NCBI GenBank assembly: GCA_024196135.1
Contig: JAMQCK010000285.1
Location: 1 to 31,375 of the forward strand
Source of the DNA: Pleurotus ostreatus/Saccharomyces cerevisiae fusant
Lineage: Eukaryota > Opisthokonta
Length of the DNA stretch: 31,375 nt
Direction of reading: 5' to 3'
The first letter of the stretch is position 1. Every line of letters starts with the position of its first letter. Made by a program: the position numbers and the translations under genes. A model generated the notes under the pieces. The model had not been told where the DNA came from. It made no database searches and was given only the letters and a program-made list of their open reading frames with translations. This document shows positions 12,201 to 22,773 of the stretch, piece by piece.

Positions 12201-12326
12201 TCGGGATGCTCTGAAAGGGCGTCAAGCAAGCCTACACCAGGAAGGTGAACGTTTACTATTCATCGGAACGTCGTATCGAATGGGCTTTTCGTCAGGGAAC
12301 AGCTCGGGAGGCTTGAAGCTAGCCAT
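3253..12326 (-). CDS. Giant GBP/VLIG-like GTPase with Cys/His-rich zinc repeats and C-terminal VWA domain
   Basis: I read the roughly 9 kb as one gene with some 30 or more short introns and about 2,400 residues. In order: a low-complexity N-terminus; a conserved block (DKIIIAQDSLARFINEVCPGAY, LTVKPIGIYGSKSEIVKLL); a long alpha-helical region (about 11.4-9.5 kb); a beta-rich, propeller-like stretch (9.4-8.1 kb); a large GTPase domain with P-loop GEQSVGKS, switch MRTTEGVWMAV, G3 DFEG and a G4-like IIKDV; a helical segment; and repeated C-x2-C / H-x-C zinc modules (6.2-4.4 kb, e.g. VKCSKCNLLC, HLCGEPCGL, CENCGYYC). A VWA domain follows with MIDAS DRSGSM, a threonine in GGGTNYTAAL, and IFLSDGECSVGDH. 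The first exon is 12257-12326 and the last intron is 3325-3374, with TTCTGAC branch and CCCAG acceptor. Without it the frame would stop at 3348. The family is fungal and of unknown function. Analogy to interferon-induced GTPases is inference. Not every internal exon border was resolved. Confidence 0.82.
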
Positions 12327-13102
12327 GGCTGCAGGATGAAAGGAGCGAGCGCGCACAAAGGCGATAGACCTGAAGTCAGCCGCGTGACGCGATCGACCTT
12401 CCCCGACACGACCCTAATAGACGCGTACCTCAGGGCGTACCAGAAGACAGCCCCACATCGTAAGGGTGTCGAAAGGGTATCGGATAAGGGCAGCTGATAT
12501 TGAAGAACTTCGTGGGGGAGGCTACTGGCGCATATCCGACCAAGCGTCCGCTGCGCCTGGACCTTTCGTGTCTGGGCTTCAATGTGGCGTGCGGACGAAG
12601 AGCGGGACGACTGCCTTGGATATCGCCCCTCCGAGGGTGCGCTGCGCATCGATAGAAGCTCAACATTATCTGGTAATTATCAGAAAGCCTCCGTCTCAAC
12701 GTTACCCCTCAGCCACATCGACGGGGAGGGAATGAGGACGCAGACCAACGACTCGGCGCAAGGAAGGTGCCTATCGGGCGCCAAAGTACACGAGGGGGTA
12801 GTGGCAGATAGACGCCGTCTTGCCAATGTACAGGGGGGTGTTTGTGGGCGCGTACGAGCTGAGGAAATGGAAGCTCAGACATGAGGGTGGTCCTCATCGT
12901 ATAGCATTGCATCGATCGTCTATCGAATACTGTGGCGACGTGGAGTGAGCATCACAGGCGCGAAAAAAAAAAGGAAGTGTGGCACGCACGATATATGCGC
13001 ACCAATTCCAAGCGCTAGTGTGGCCAGTATCCCTTGCTTCTTTCCAACCCTCCGGCAGAGATCAGCGCTTCGCCTGACCTGTTGCTTGAGAGCCGTTTGA
13101 AG
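12327..13102. promoter_or_regulatory. Shared divergent promoter region between GTPase-VWA and RBR ligase genes
   Basis: These 776 bp separate the start codons of two genes transcribed away from each other. No convincing coding frame is present. Overlapping plus-strand frames near 12466-12884 lack domains and conflict with each other. A homopurine/A-run lies near 12962-12976. The region probably carries both promoters. No clear TATA box was found for either gene. Confidence 0.5.
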
Positions 13103-15423
13103 ATGGCAAGTTCATCTCGGAGTCGACACTCGAGGACAGAGTCGTCCACCACAACGATCGGTCGCATACTTCAGGGCGAGGATGTCGTCTGCACATTCCC
13201 CCAGACAAGTCAGTACCGAAGTGGCGGCGTATCAGCCTGCGGGCTTGTCGCCTTGAACTGCGCTCGCGTAGTCTTCGAGAATAAGCAGAGCGATGAAGAG
13301 CGCTTGAGATCGACGCTGAATCCAGCCATGACGGACGTAGGCAAACTGTTGCATTGCTGAATTTACGGGCAACTGACGCGGTTCTGCAGGAGATCATGGT
13401 GGCGACGGACTGCTGGCAGGGGAGCTCGCATCTCGAGGTCGAGCAACTGCTGGCGTTGCCGCTGTTTGCGCGATCGCTCAAGCTGGTCGAGACGAAGTTC
13501 GCGGCCGTCGGGCACCGCAACCTTCGGGAACTTGTCGAGTTCGTGCGCCACCACGTGTTCCATTGTTCGACTTTCTCACCACCATCTCCAGAGAGTTGAG
13601 GGATATTCCTTCGATAAATGGCTGCGCTGCTGTGGTCATTACTCGGCCTCCAGAGATAGTGGTATGCCTCAAGCTTCCCCTAGGCTCAGCGAATGGGGCG
13701 AACCCGAAGTCCGTCTTCGCGGTTTTTGACTCCCATCCTCGCCCGTCACATCCAGACGGAGCTGGCTGGTTCTTCTCGAAGTCCTTGGACCAGGTAGCGA
13801 AGTATCTGCACTCTCTTCTTGTTGTCGATGCCCGCCTGCTTGCCGACACGGGCATGCAATGGCAAGCTCAGCTTCTCTCGAACTTCTCTGGACACCTCAT
13901 CGTCCCAACGCGCGCTCATGATCTGCGTCCTCCTGAGGAAGAGCTACAGCAGGTCCTCTGGGACTCTTCTATCACCATACTCCGCCTCCAGGGCGAGCTC
14001 GAGGACACAAAATTTCAGAACGCTGCTCTGACCGATATGAACAAGCGCTACGAAGACGAAATCGGTGAACTCGAGAAGAAGAATAGGGAGCTTCATCGAC
14101 AAGCCGAGATAGCACAGAGGCGCTCTGCGAAGCCGTCACCGCCCGCTCAACTGTCCGCACAACCGTCTTCGGCGACGCAGCTGTCGACACCGAGCACCAG
14201 TCGGGATCATCGTCAGTATGTCGACGTCAAGGGCAAAAGACCAGAGCGTTCGAATGGCCGAACCCACTCGTTTACTGCAAGCCGCAGCGCCCTATCCCCC
14301 GAAGATCTGCAAGCCCTACAACTGCAGGATGCATATCTCGAAGAGGACAGGCGCCTCCGCGCGGAGCGCGAAACGCTCGCCAAGAGCGCCGTCGGCATAT
14401 TCACCTGTTCGGTCTGCATGGATCAGCACCCCGAGACCGACATTGCGCGCATCCGAATGTGCAACCACGTCCTATGCCGAGAGTGCATGCGCGGGTACAT
14501 CCTCACCAAGATCCGCGAGCGTGTATTCCCTATGCGCTGTCCGATATGCCCTACAGAGCAGCCGACTCGGGAGCCTGGCAGTCAGTTTTCGTCCGTTTTA
14601 CAAGACACTTCGCTCACAATATCCCAGTAATCGAAGAAGACCTCATCCAACAGACCAACATCCCCCAAAAAGACCTCGAAATCCTGGAGGAGCTCCAACT
14701 CGCCGCCTACAGCGTGCCCATCTATTGCCGAAAGTAAGTCTCCCCATCACCCCTTTCCAACCTCGCCTATCCCTCCCCATTACCACCCACTCGCTACGAT
14801 CTCACCAACAATACGAACCCCGCTCACCCACTAACAGCCCTCACCCAGATGCCAGAACACCGTCTTCGTCGACAAGACCGAGTATCAGGCAAGCCGCATC
14901 GTCGCATGCCCGCTCCCTGGCTGCACGTATGCGTGGTGCCGGCACTGCCAGCAAGAAATCGGCTTCGGGCGCGTCGAGCACTCGTGTGATGGGTCGCTCG
15001 AGCTCGCGGCGCTAATGAGGGATCGGGGGTGGAAGGCGTGTCCTGGTAAGTGGGGGCTGCTCAATCACGAACCATGCGGTAAGGAGGTCAGCGGTTGATG
15101 CTGATATTCCCTCAGGCTGCAAGACGAACATTCAGAAGACGGAGGGGTGCAATCATATGACGGTGAGGCCGCTGTCTCGCGATGAGGCTGCTCTGATGAC
15201 CGTTCTATCAGTGTCCATCCCCCGGCTGCAACTGGTACGAGCCGATACTGTAACTGCGCTCGATCAAAATACTGACGCGCCCCGCAGGCACTTCTGCTAC
15301 GCATGCGGCCAGGGCATCGTCCAATCTATCCGGCGCGACGAGTTGCAGAGGGAGATCTCGCGACACTATAGAAAGTGCACTTTCATTCAGGTGAACATCC
15401 CGGACAGAGGCATGCCGCCGTAA
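13103..15423 (+). CDS. RBR-type E3 ubiquitin ligase with N-terminal cysteine-peptidase-like domain
   Basis: The protein is about 620 residues. The N-terminal module has a candidate nucleophile Cys46 (GGVSACGLVAL) and a candidate His near residue 176 (AVFDSHPRPSHPDGAG). A coiled-coil segment and a Ser/Pro/Gln-rich linker follow. RING1 starts at residue 400 (CSVC...MCNHVLCREC...RCPIC). An IBR domain comes next (CQNTVF...CPLPGCTYAWCRHC), then RING2 (CPGCKTNI, TEGCNHMTCPSPGCNWHFCYACG). The Cys in GCNHM is the expected ubiquitin-thioester site. Traced introns are 13337-13389, 13543-13595, 14581-14627 and one starting at 14734. Two more split RING2, and joining them restores all zinc ligands. The ATG at 13103 has purine at -3, while the frame upstream opens only with TTG. 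RBR ligases transfer ubiquitin through a RING2 cysteine intermediate. The N-terminal peptidase activity is inference from Cys/His motifs. The gene is divergent from the giant GTPase. Confidence 0.9.
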
Positions 15424-15590
15424 AACTTTGTAAATCAAGCAGTGATTCTTGTTGTACATGATTATGTTGTATTAGATCGCCTGTATGTAACTGCTGTAAG
15501 ATATGTATCGATCATCAACCCCGTCCTCGAGCCTGCTACTGTACCCTCCTCTCGCCCATCTACCCAAACACCCCACCTCATCACCACCTC

Positions 15591-18252
15591 TCACCAATAA
15601 TCCTCCCTCCGCGCCCCCACCACTTCCACTTTCCCCCTCTTCTTCCTCTCAGCCTCCCACCGCTGCACCCACTTCCCCATCTTCCCCCTCGAACTCTCGC
15701 TCCCTACATTCACCGTCGCGATCATCCTCACCCAATCGAAACTCAGCGCGAAGCACGTCAACTCGAAGAACGACGAGTGCTCGGAGTAGGGTACGCCGTA
15801 TAATTGGAGCAAAGGCGTGGAGTTGCGCGTGGGGCGGAGGTCGGTGTGGGAGTAAGCTTTGGACTGGCCGCGGGCGATAATGGTGGGGATGGGTGGGGAG
15901 AGATCGGTGCCGGCGGGTTGAGTGAAGCTGGGAGTCGGATTAGAGTGAGTGGGAAGGCGTGGGAGCGAAGGTGAGGGAAAGGGAGGAGGAAGGGGGAGGG
16001 GGTGAAGAAAAGCACGCACGTCCAACCCGTCGGGCGGATGCCCACTGCTCTGCTAAAGGTGTCTTTATACCGCTCATAGTACGGCTTGAGCTTGTCCGAG
16101 GTGATGACTCCAAGCGGTACCAGATGGACAGCCGCCTCTCTCGGATTCGAGGTCAACAGCGCGTCTAGCTCCTTGTCCTGCTCGCAGCGCAGGATTGCCG
16201 CCTTCCGAGCGTCACAGTAGATCTTGCTCTCCAGCGCGTGGGCAATAGCTACGAAGGTCATGAGTGCAATGATGCGCTGCAACAGATGATACGATATACC
16301 CTTTGCGATTCGCTCCTTGCCGATGGAGTACGTCCTGCGAATCAAAGCATGAGACGGCTAGAGCGAACAAGGACCTTGTACTTACCCGACCAAGACGAGT
16401 ATTCTGTCAGAGCTCGAGGCCGCCTTCTCCTTCGTGCTAACCCAACCATCTATCATCGTCGTCTCCGTCCCCGTAGGCAGCCCGTTGACAATCCGCCTAG
16501 CCAACTCCGCACAGGCATCAATAACCTGCGGCTGCGGCGGAAACGTATACTGCAACCCCGTCAGCACCCAACCCTCTCTTGCACCTTCTAACCCGCCCTA
16601 CCTTCGGGTCCAGATACGTCGTATCCAAATAAACATGGTCAATCCTCTTCCCCTTCACACACGGATGCTCCACATGCTTTGGCGACGCCCTAAAGTCCCC
16701 ACAGTGCAGATACCTAAACACCCTCCCCGTGCCCACAAACGGCGACTTGAACGCACTGTCGCCCGCGTTGACCGTCTGCCGGCCCTCGAAGAAGAAGAGG
16801 GAGGACCCCGGGCAGTGGTTCGCCTCGATCAGCGTCACCTTCACGCCCCCGGTGTCGGGAATCTCGACGGATGTATCGAGGGGGAGGGGGTGCAGCCACT
16901 TCTTGTCGACGCGGAGCATGTGGGCGATGAGGTTGCAGGTGACTTCGGAGCAGTAGATGGGCCCGCTGTCCCAGGAGGAGGAAAGGTTGGTGTAGTGGTC
17001 GGAGTGGGCGTGGCTGGGCGGGGTTCAGCATATATGGTGGATACAGTGAGCTATGAGCGTACGCACGTCAAGAAATACGCCTTCACGCCCGGTATGCTTC
17101 CGTAGCGGAACGCATCGACCGCGATGGGCATCCCTTGGAGGACCTTGTAAAAAGGGGCTTTTCTGCGATTGGTCTTCGTGGGACGGAAGGTGCGGTCCTC
17201 GGCGACAGTGGCTTCCTTCCAAGCGTCGTTCTCCTTCAGTGAGGACATGAGGACGGCAAATGCGTTGCCGGAGGCGACATTGGGTGGGCGTGGTCGGAAT
17301 GCTTTCGCGGGTGGTGGCTCGATCGCGGAAATGGGACGAAGGGTCTTCTTTGGCGGCGCGCTTGTGCTGCTCTTCGGCGCTTCCAGGCAGGTGTTGACGT
17401 GGTCTTTAAAGACCTGTATTTGATGTTAGTGTTGAGCACGAGGGGCAGAACATGAGAACGCACTGCGTCGGATGGGAAGTGCAGCTCGCATACTGGGCAA
17501 ACCCTAGCATCGTCCACCTCGTCGTTCTCTATCTCCAGCTCCGGATCATCCCCATCCAGCGTTCGCGAAAACTCATCATCCCCTGTTCCCCACTCTGAAT
17601 CTTCCCACTGGCCCAATGCATCGTCCGGAGTAATAGGTGTGATCGAGTTGCTTGACCCAGCGCCAGGTGTCTCCAACGCGAACTCCTCGCTCTTCGTGAC
17701 GACTTCGACTGGAGCATTAGATGGCAGATCTATATGTGTAGGTGGTGCACTTGGCGGAACCGAAGCCGCTACTGGTGCTGGAGATGAAGGTATGGAAAGG
17801 ATGTCCGGCTCGCCGAACCGCATTGTCGATCCACTGGCGGACTGCTCGACAGGTGTTGTTGCCCGTGATGGGGAGGAGGAAAGAAGTAGCACAGGTTCGC
17901 CAAATGACGCTGCGCATGCAGAGGAAGTCTTGTCCTCCGAAAGACATCGTTTGCGACATGGTCGCTCGTCTTCAACTACGACGATGTCCTCATTGTCGAT
18001 GCTCTTGCGCTTTCCTTTGCGCGACGGCGTGGGTTGTATAACTCGCGGTTCATCGTCGTCCGATATCTCTATGACGGTAGCTTCGCTGCTTTCCGCCTTC
18101 ACACGAAGTCTCGGTGTGGCTGGGGCCTTCCCCTTCGTTATGGGCTTCGACTTGGTGCATTTCTGAGGTTTCTGTGTAGAGGGACTCTTGGTGAAGAAGT
18201 TGTGTAATGTCACAGAGGGCTGAGAGGCTTTAGTTTTCTTGGAGGGCGGCAT
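15591..18252 (-). CDS. pso2: Pso2/SNM1-type DNA cross-link repair nuclease (metallo-beta-lactamase / beta-CASP)
   Basis: This is a nuclear 5'-exonuclease of interstrand cross-link repair. The N-terminus is disordered, with a basic PCNA-interaction-like segment ([12 protein letters not shown]), SUMO-interaction-like acidic patches (VIEISDDDE), and a UBZ4-type zinc finger [21 protein letters not shown] that is split by an intron. The catalytic domain shows HAHSDH (HxHxDH metal motif), [15 protein letters not shown], the metal Asp in [10 protein letters not shown], and YLDTTYLDP. The beta-CASP region follows, ending with [10 protein letters not shown], whose His is the late conserved residue. 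Traced junctions include ACC (Thr) restored before HAHSDH. Length is about 700 residues, normal for fungal Pso2. The 3' end converges on the RBR gene, with 167 bp between stops. Only 186 bp separate its start from the stop of the upstream GH43 gene, so its promoter must be compact or overlap the GH43 3' UTR. Confidence 0.93.
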
Positions 18253-18438
18253 GGCACCAACAGCGCTGAGATGACAATGAAGGCTGAGAACAAGACCTGA
18301 TCACTGCTCCAGCGCACGTGGCCGATTGTTCGGCTCCGAGGCTCGTGACTTGGTTGAAATTCTGCAACAACCTCGAATCGAAGAAGTATAGGAAATTTTC
18401 GGCGCATTCCCTATAGTACACAAGTACACCAAGTATAC

Positions 18439-20222
18439 TCATACAGCACCCGCGTTAAGAGTGAAAGACGATACGTGGATCGACCCGCCGAGGTCGCTAG
18501 TCGCGTAGTTGAAGATCCCAAACCGATACCCCATGAAGAACTCCCAGCCCGTCACCATCGTAAAATCCTCCCCTACACTCGTGAACGTGCTCCCGTCCGT
18601 GCTGTACGAGAAGCGCGCAATGTTGGGCGCTTGCCCCCCTTGAGGCGTGATATCGGCGTTCAGACGTAGCCAAACCGTCCCACCACTGATCGGCACGGTC
18701 TCCACGACTGTCCCATTCGACGCTGTATCCCAGTTCTCGTCCATATCAATGTCGGTGACCATTGCCACTGTAAACGAGCCGCCGTCGTTCTGCACGCCGA
18801 CGTAACCGGAATGGTCACGCAGAAGGACGAGGCCCGCGCGATCGCCAGGTGCCATATTCTCGTAGTCGAGCTCGATGGTGGCGGTCGAGTCGGGCCCGAG
18901 GATGCGCGTGGTAAGCGTGTTGCGGGCGGAGTAGAGGTCGGTGGTGACGGTGACGGTGCTCAGTGTGAGGCCGTCGCCGACAGAATAGGCAGAGGTGTCC
19001 GGATTGTGGTTCCACTCCCATCGCGGGCCAAGGGTGGCGAAGGTTTCCGTCCCCGTGAGCGAAGGCGTGGGTACCTGCGGGATAGGATCTTCGTATGTAG
19101 TAGCGAAGGCGCCGTTGTCGAGCTGACACCCAGGGGTCAGTCTCAGTCGAACGATTACAGAAAACCATGCTGACCTGCGCAACAGGGAACCCATCTTCCC
19201 CCCAAGTAATCGGTGCCATGACCGGAATTCGACCACCAGGATACGCGTCGATGAATCCCATATAATACCAATCGCCCTCCGGCGTATCCACCAGACTGCC
19301 CTGGTGCACCGACCCCGCCTTGTTGCCCTCTTGCGGCACGTTCAGTACGAGCGTCTTGATCGTGTAGTTGCCGAATATGCTGTCGGCTTGTAACATGTAC
19401 GTCCCCGCGCCAGGCTTCGTGGCGAGGATGTAGTACCGTCCGTCGTACTTGTACGGCCGGGTGCCCTCGAGGTAGCCTGGATGAAAGGTGTGAGGTTCAG
19501 AGGAGACTTTGCGAAGAGGATGTACGCACCGATATCGGTGGGGGGAGCAAAGACCTGCTGCGAAGTCACCTCTTCCGTTCCGTCATCCGATAGTTGCGCG
19601 ACCCAGATGTTGTTGTCCGAGATATACGAAATGTACATCGTATCGTCGTCGTCGATCAATAGCCCAGAGTCGTAGTAGCACTGTCGATTGCATCAGTACA
19701 CGGCTTGCCTTTCGACGACACACAACCCCAATAACACATCACCCACCTTCTGTATAGTCGCCCTCCTCGTCCACTCCCCCGTCACACTCGGCGCACTATA
19801 AACATACGAGATCCAAAAATCCACACACCCGCCCCAATACCACGTATCCTGACTCGCCCGATACTTCAACCACGAAGCCCACACGCCCTGCCTATACACC
19901 CTCCCCGTCGTCAAATCATAGTCACTCCCCCAATCCAACCTGGGTACGGAGTGCCCGATGTACTCCCAGTTGACGAGGTCCTGGGACTGCAGGATGGGCG
20001 CGCCGGGGGAGAAGTGCATGGAGGAGGCGGAGTAGTAGTAGGTGGTGTTGACGCGGGAGACGTCGAGGTCGGCGAGGTCGTTCCAGAGGATGGGATTGGT
20101 GTAGGCGAGGGCGAGGGTGGGAGCGTACGCGCATAGTAGCGCGAGCGGTTTAAAGGGGAGTTGCCCTAAGGAGAGCGTGAGCTTAGGATTGCAGCGTGAA
20201 GCAATTCCAACGCACCGTACAT
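18439..20222 (-). CDS. Secreted glycoside hydrolase family 43 (xylosidase/arabinofuranosidase type)
   Basis: The start uses a tiny first exon (7 nt, ATGTACG, 20216-20222) and a 50-bp intron (20166-20215). This fuses to a hydrophobic leader (MYGQLPFKPLALLCAYAPTL), a plausible signal peptide. The five-bladed propeller follows: TNPILWNDLADLDV with the expected N-terminal Asp region, LQSQDLVNWEYIG (typical GH43), DSGLLIDDDDTMYISY, and YLEGTRPYKYDGRYYIL carrying the likely acid Glu. VHQGSLVDTPEGDWYYMGF is also typical. The C-terminal about 200 residues form a beta-sandwich like the GH43 concanavalin-A-type domain (ENMAPGDRAGLVLLRD, YSTDGSTFTSVG). Family members attack arabinoxylan, xylo-oligosaccharides or arabinans. 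The exact substrate is not readable. Expression is probably inducible during plant polymer decay, and a TATA box lies close upstream. Confidence 0.92.
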
Positions 20223-20825
20223 GTGGCCGAGAGCGTTAGCTGTCGTGCGTCAAGGATCCCTGGGCATATATACCTGTCGATGGGATGTTCATCGCAAGAA
20301 CCTCGAAAATATGAGGGGAATGTGGGCTAGGCGGACCGCGGTCGACAGCCCGGTGACCAGGATACATAGACCAGCCGACAAAGAACCGCGGGCAACGTTG
20401 CTCGCACTGCTCAGCGAGGTCTACTAACTGCTCGTCGTAGCCGAACAGGTAGTGAAGCACTTGAGATGTGACTCCTAATAGTCGTTGGAACCTGTAGTCA
20501 GTGCTATCGCTCTGCGCGCCGAGAAAGCTGCTAGCGACGAGAAACGAGGCCGTATGGCCGCATCGTATGATCCAAGCACATCCCACTCAGATGCCCCTTC
20601 GCCGCGCGGCCATCAACGGTCCGGGGATAACACACAAGGCCCGGTGTCGAAGTGTGTCTCCGCTTCGGAGATGCAAAAGAAGCATACCATTCGCTCACGC
20701 GCGACGCCTTCATACAGAACCGATTCCTTCCACGCCCGGAGGACTATCCGTCCTCGTAGAAAGGAAAGTCCGAATGCTCGAGAACATCATTATGCAGTGA
20801 AAGGACAAATACAAACCGTACGCGT
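20223..20825. other. Intergenic region, 603 bp
   Basis: This lies between the 3' end of rpt4 and the start of the GH43 gene, both on the minus strand. Apart from the TATA element at 20264-20273 I see no gene, repeat or RNA. Short open frames in several phases carry no recognisable domain. Confidence 0.45.
20264..20273 (-). promoter_or_regulatory. TATA box of the GH43 gene
   Basis: On the minus strand the region reads GGTATATATGCCC, about 42-51 bp upstream of the ATG at 20222. A TATA element this near implies a very short 5' UTR, typical of strongly regulated fungal hydrolase genes. Identity is by motif and position only. Confidence 0.5.
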
Positions 20826-22467
20826 CTACATGGAATACTCCATCTTCGCTATAGACGACGTTAGCATCCCGTGGGTATCACATTGAGGAGAGGGTTCACT
20901 CACTCTCGTGCTTCTTAGCCTCGCCCACCTTCCGGGCCGCCTTCGTCAGGTCCTCCTGCTTCACGTACTCGCGCTCGTCCCGGATGGCGAACATACCCGC
21001 CTCCGTGATGACGTTCCGCAAGTCGGCGCCGTTGAAGCTGTCGGAGAGCTGTGCGGGAAAGGTCGTCAGCATCGGCACTTTCTTTGGCGTCGATCGACGC
21101 ATCGACGCCGACACCAGCGAAAGAATGGACACCAAAGAGTCAACTACGAACCTTCACGATGGCCTCATAATCAATATCCTCCGCCTTGTTCACCGGCGCC
21201 GCGTGGATCTTCAAGATCTCCAACCGCGCCTGCTCGTTCGGCAACGGGACCTCGATCTTGCGGTCCAGACGACCTGGTCGGAGGAGTGCGGGGTCAAGAG
21301 TATCAGGTCGGTTGGTAGCCATGATGAGCTTGGTGCGTCCAAGGGAGTCGAAGCCGTCCATTTGATTGAGCAACTACATCGGGTCGTCAGTTAAGCGGGC
21401 TCGACGTATTTTTTGTGAAGACAAGTATACACACCTCCATCAGCGTGCGCTGAATCTCACGATCCGCGCTGGTGCCCTCAGAGAACCGACGACCGCCAAT
21501 GGCGTCGATTTCGTCCATGAAGATGACACAGGGCTCGTGCTCGCGCGCATAGCCGAACATTTCGCGGACAACGCGGGCACTCTCGCCGATGTACTTGTCG
21601 ACGATGGCAGAGGAGACGACCTGTGCAGCTTGTTTAGCATACATGATAGCGTACATACAATGATGATAAGTACGCACCTTCAAGAAGTTCGTCGACAAAG
21701 TCGCAGCGACAGCACGCGCGAGCAGCGTCTTCCCCGTACCCGGCGGGCCGTACAATAACACACCCTTCGGCGGCTTGATACCCACGCGAAGGAAGAGTTC
21801 AGGATTGAGGAGGGGAAGCTCGATGATCTGGTGGCTACGTTAACGCCTATAACCTCATGCCTTGAGCATCACCACGCACCTCTCGCAACTCGCGCACTTG
21901 CTCGCCCAGACCACCGATACCAGCGAAAGAGGCCCCTCCCGGGTCCTCCAAGCTCATCTTGTACACAAGCGGGTCAACTTCGCGCGGGAGGATGCGCATG
22001 ATCGTGAGGGTGGTCATGTCGAGCGAGACGCGCGTCCCTTGCTTGAGCTTCTCGGCGGGTAATGCTGGGCGATACGAGACGACATAGCGGGGTCCTGATG
22101 AGGCCTTGACGATGACTGCGAGTGATGTTGATGAGTGGGGGTATGCAAATAGGGCAAAGAGTACGTACATCGCTCATCGTCCAATTGCTTCATCACTTCG
22201 CCGATGATCTGACCGACCGACTGAACGGCCTTGATGTCCTCCTCCGTCTTCTCGTACGCCTTCTCGAGGTCCTTGAGGGAAAACCGGACTACGGATCATA
22301 TCAGTAAGGTACTCGGAAGATATCTATGTGACGCACGATTCTTCAAGCTCTCGCTGCTGGCTTCATGATTGCGCATTTTCTATGCATGGTTAGCCTAAGC
22401 CCTCAGCACATTGTCAGTTTCGCACCTCGCGATACGCCTTCAAGGCATCCTTCCTTCGTTGATCCAT
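20826..22467 (-). CDS. rpt4: 26S proteasome regulatory subunit Rpt4 (AAA ATPase)
   Basis: This is one of six ATPases of the 19S base ring that unfold substrates into the 20S core. The N-terminus is [15 protein letters not shown] followed by a coiled-coil segment ([20 protein letters not shown]) and an OB-fold part ([29 protein letters not shown]). The AAA module has [15 protein letters not shown], Walker A GPPGTGKT, Walker [50 protein letters not shown] (sensor 1 and arginine-finger region) and [19 protein letters not shown]. These diagnostic strings identify Rpt4 rather than other Rpt subunits. The naive stop at 20896 is intronic. A GTGAGT donor at 20903, GCTAAC branch and TATAG acceptor define intron 20849-20903. 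The final 23-nt exon then ends the protein with KKHETKMEYSM, matching the usual Rpt4 C-terminal length. The first intron follows codon GAG of AYRE. Confidence 0.95.
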
Positions 22468-22773
22468 GGCACCAGATGATGTTGAAGCGAGGCCTTCCAT
22501 GGTACGGACTGCAGGTGAGAGGAAAGAACAATGGGAAGACGCGTCCTTCCCGGTCCGGGGACGCGTCAGCTCGCGTCACGTGGTCCGATGCGAGGGGACC
22601 CACAAGATCGAGACTGACCCCACTGTCTGCTCCAAAAAGTCCGGGAAGGGATGGAAGGAATCTGTGGCCCTCTTTCTCGAGCTGAAGACGTTTTCCTCTC
22701 ACCCAGTACCTATGCTAGGGACATACGCAAGAACTTCCAAGTTTATATTAACAACAAATGGTGCGCTTTTGAA
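22468..22773. other. Intergenic region upstream of rpt4 and the tRNA, 306 bp
   Basis: This should contain the rpt4 promoter (minus strand) and the 5' flank of the tRNA gene. No protein frame is convincing and no clear TATA box was found. Confidence 0.45.

Noticed and set aside
12211..12256. A 25-bp first intron in the giant gene using the nearer TAG acceptor
   Set aside because: Too short for spliceosomal removal. The TTTCAG acceptor gives 46 bp with a CTTGAC branch and keeps the frame.
3253..12326. Splitting the region into three or four genes (VWA, zinc, GTPase, N-terminal)
   Set aside because: Exons connect in one frame at every junction that I traced, with normal introns between domains and no promoter-sized gaps. 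The domain order is coherent as one protein.
14218..15015. Plus-strand 265-residue Ser/Arg/Pro-rich frame
   Set aside because: Out-of-frame shadow of the RBR exons and introns. The alternative frame contains RING1 and IBR cysteines.
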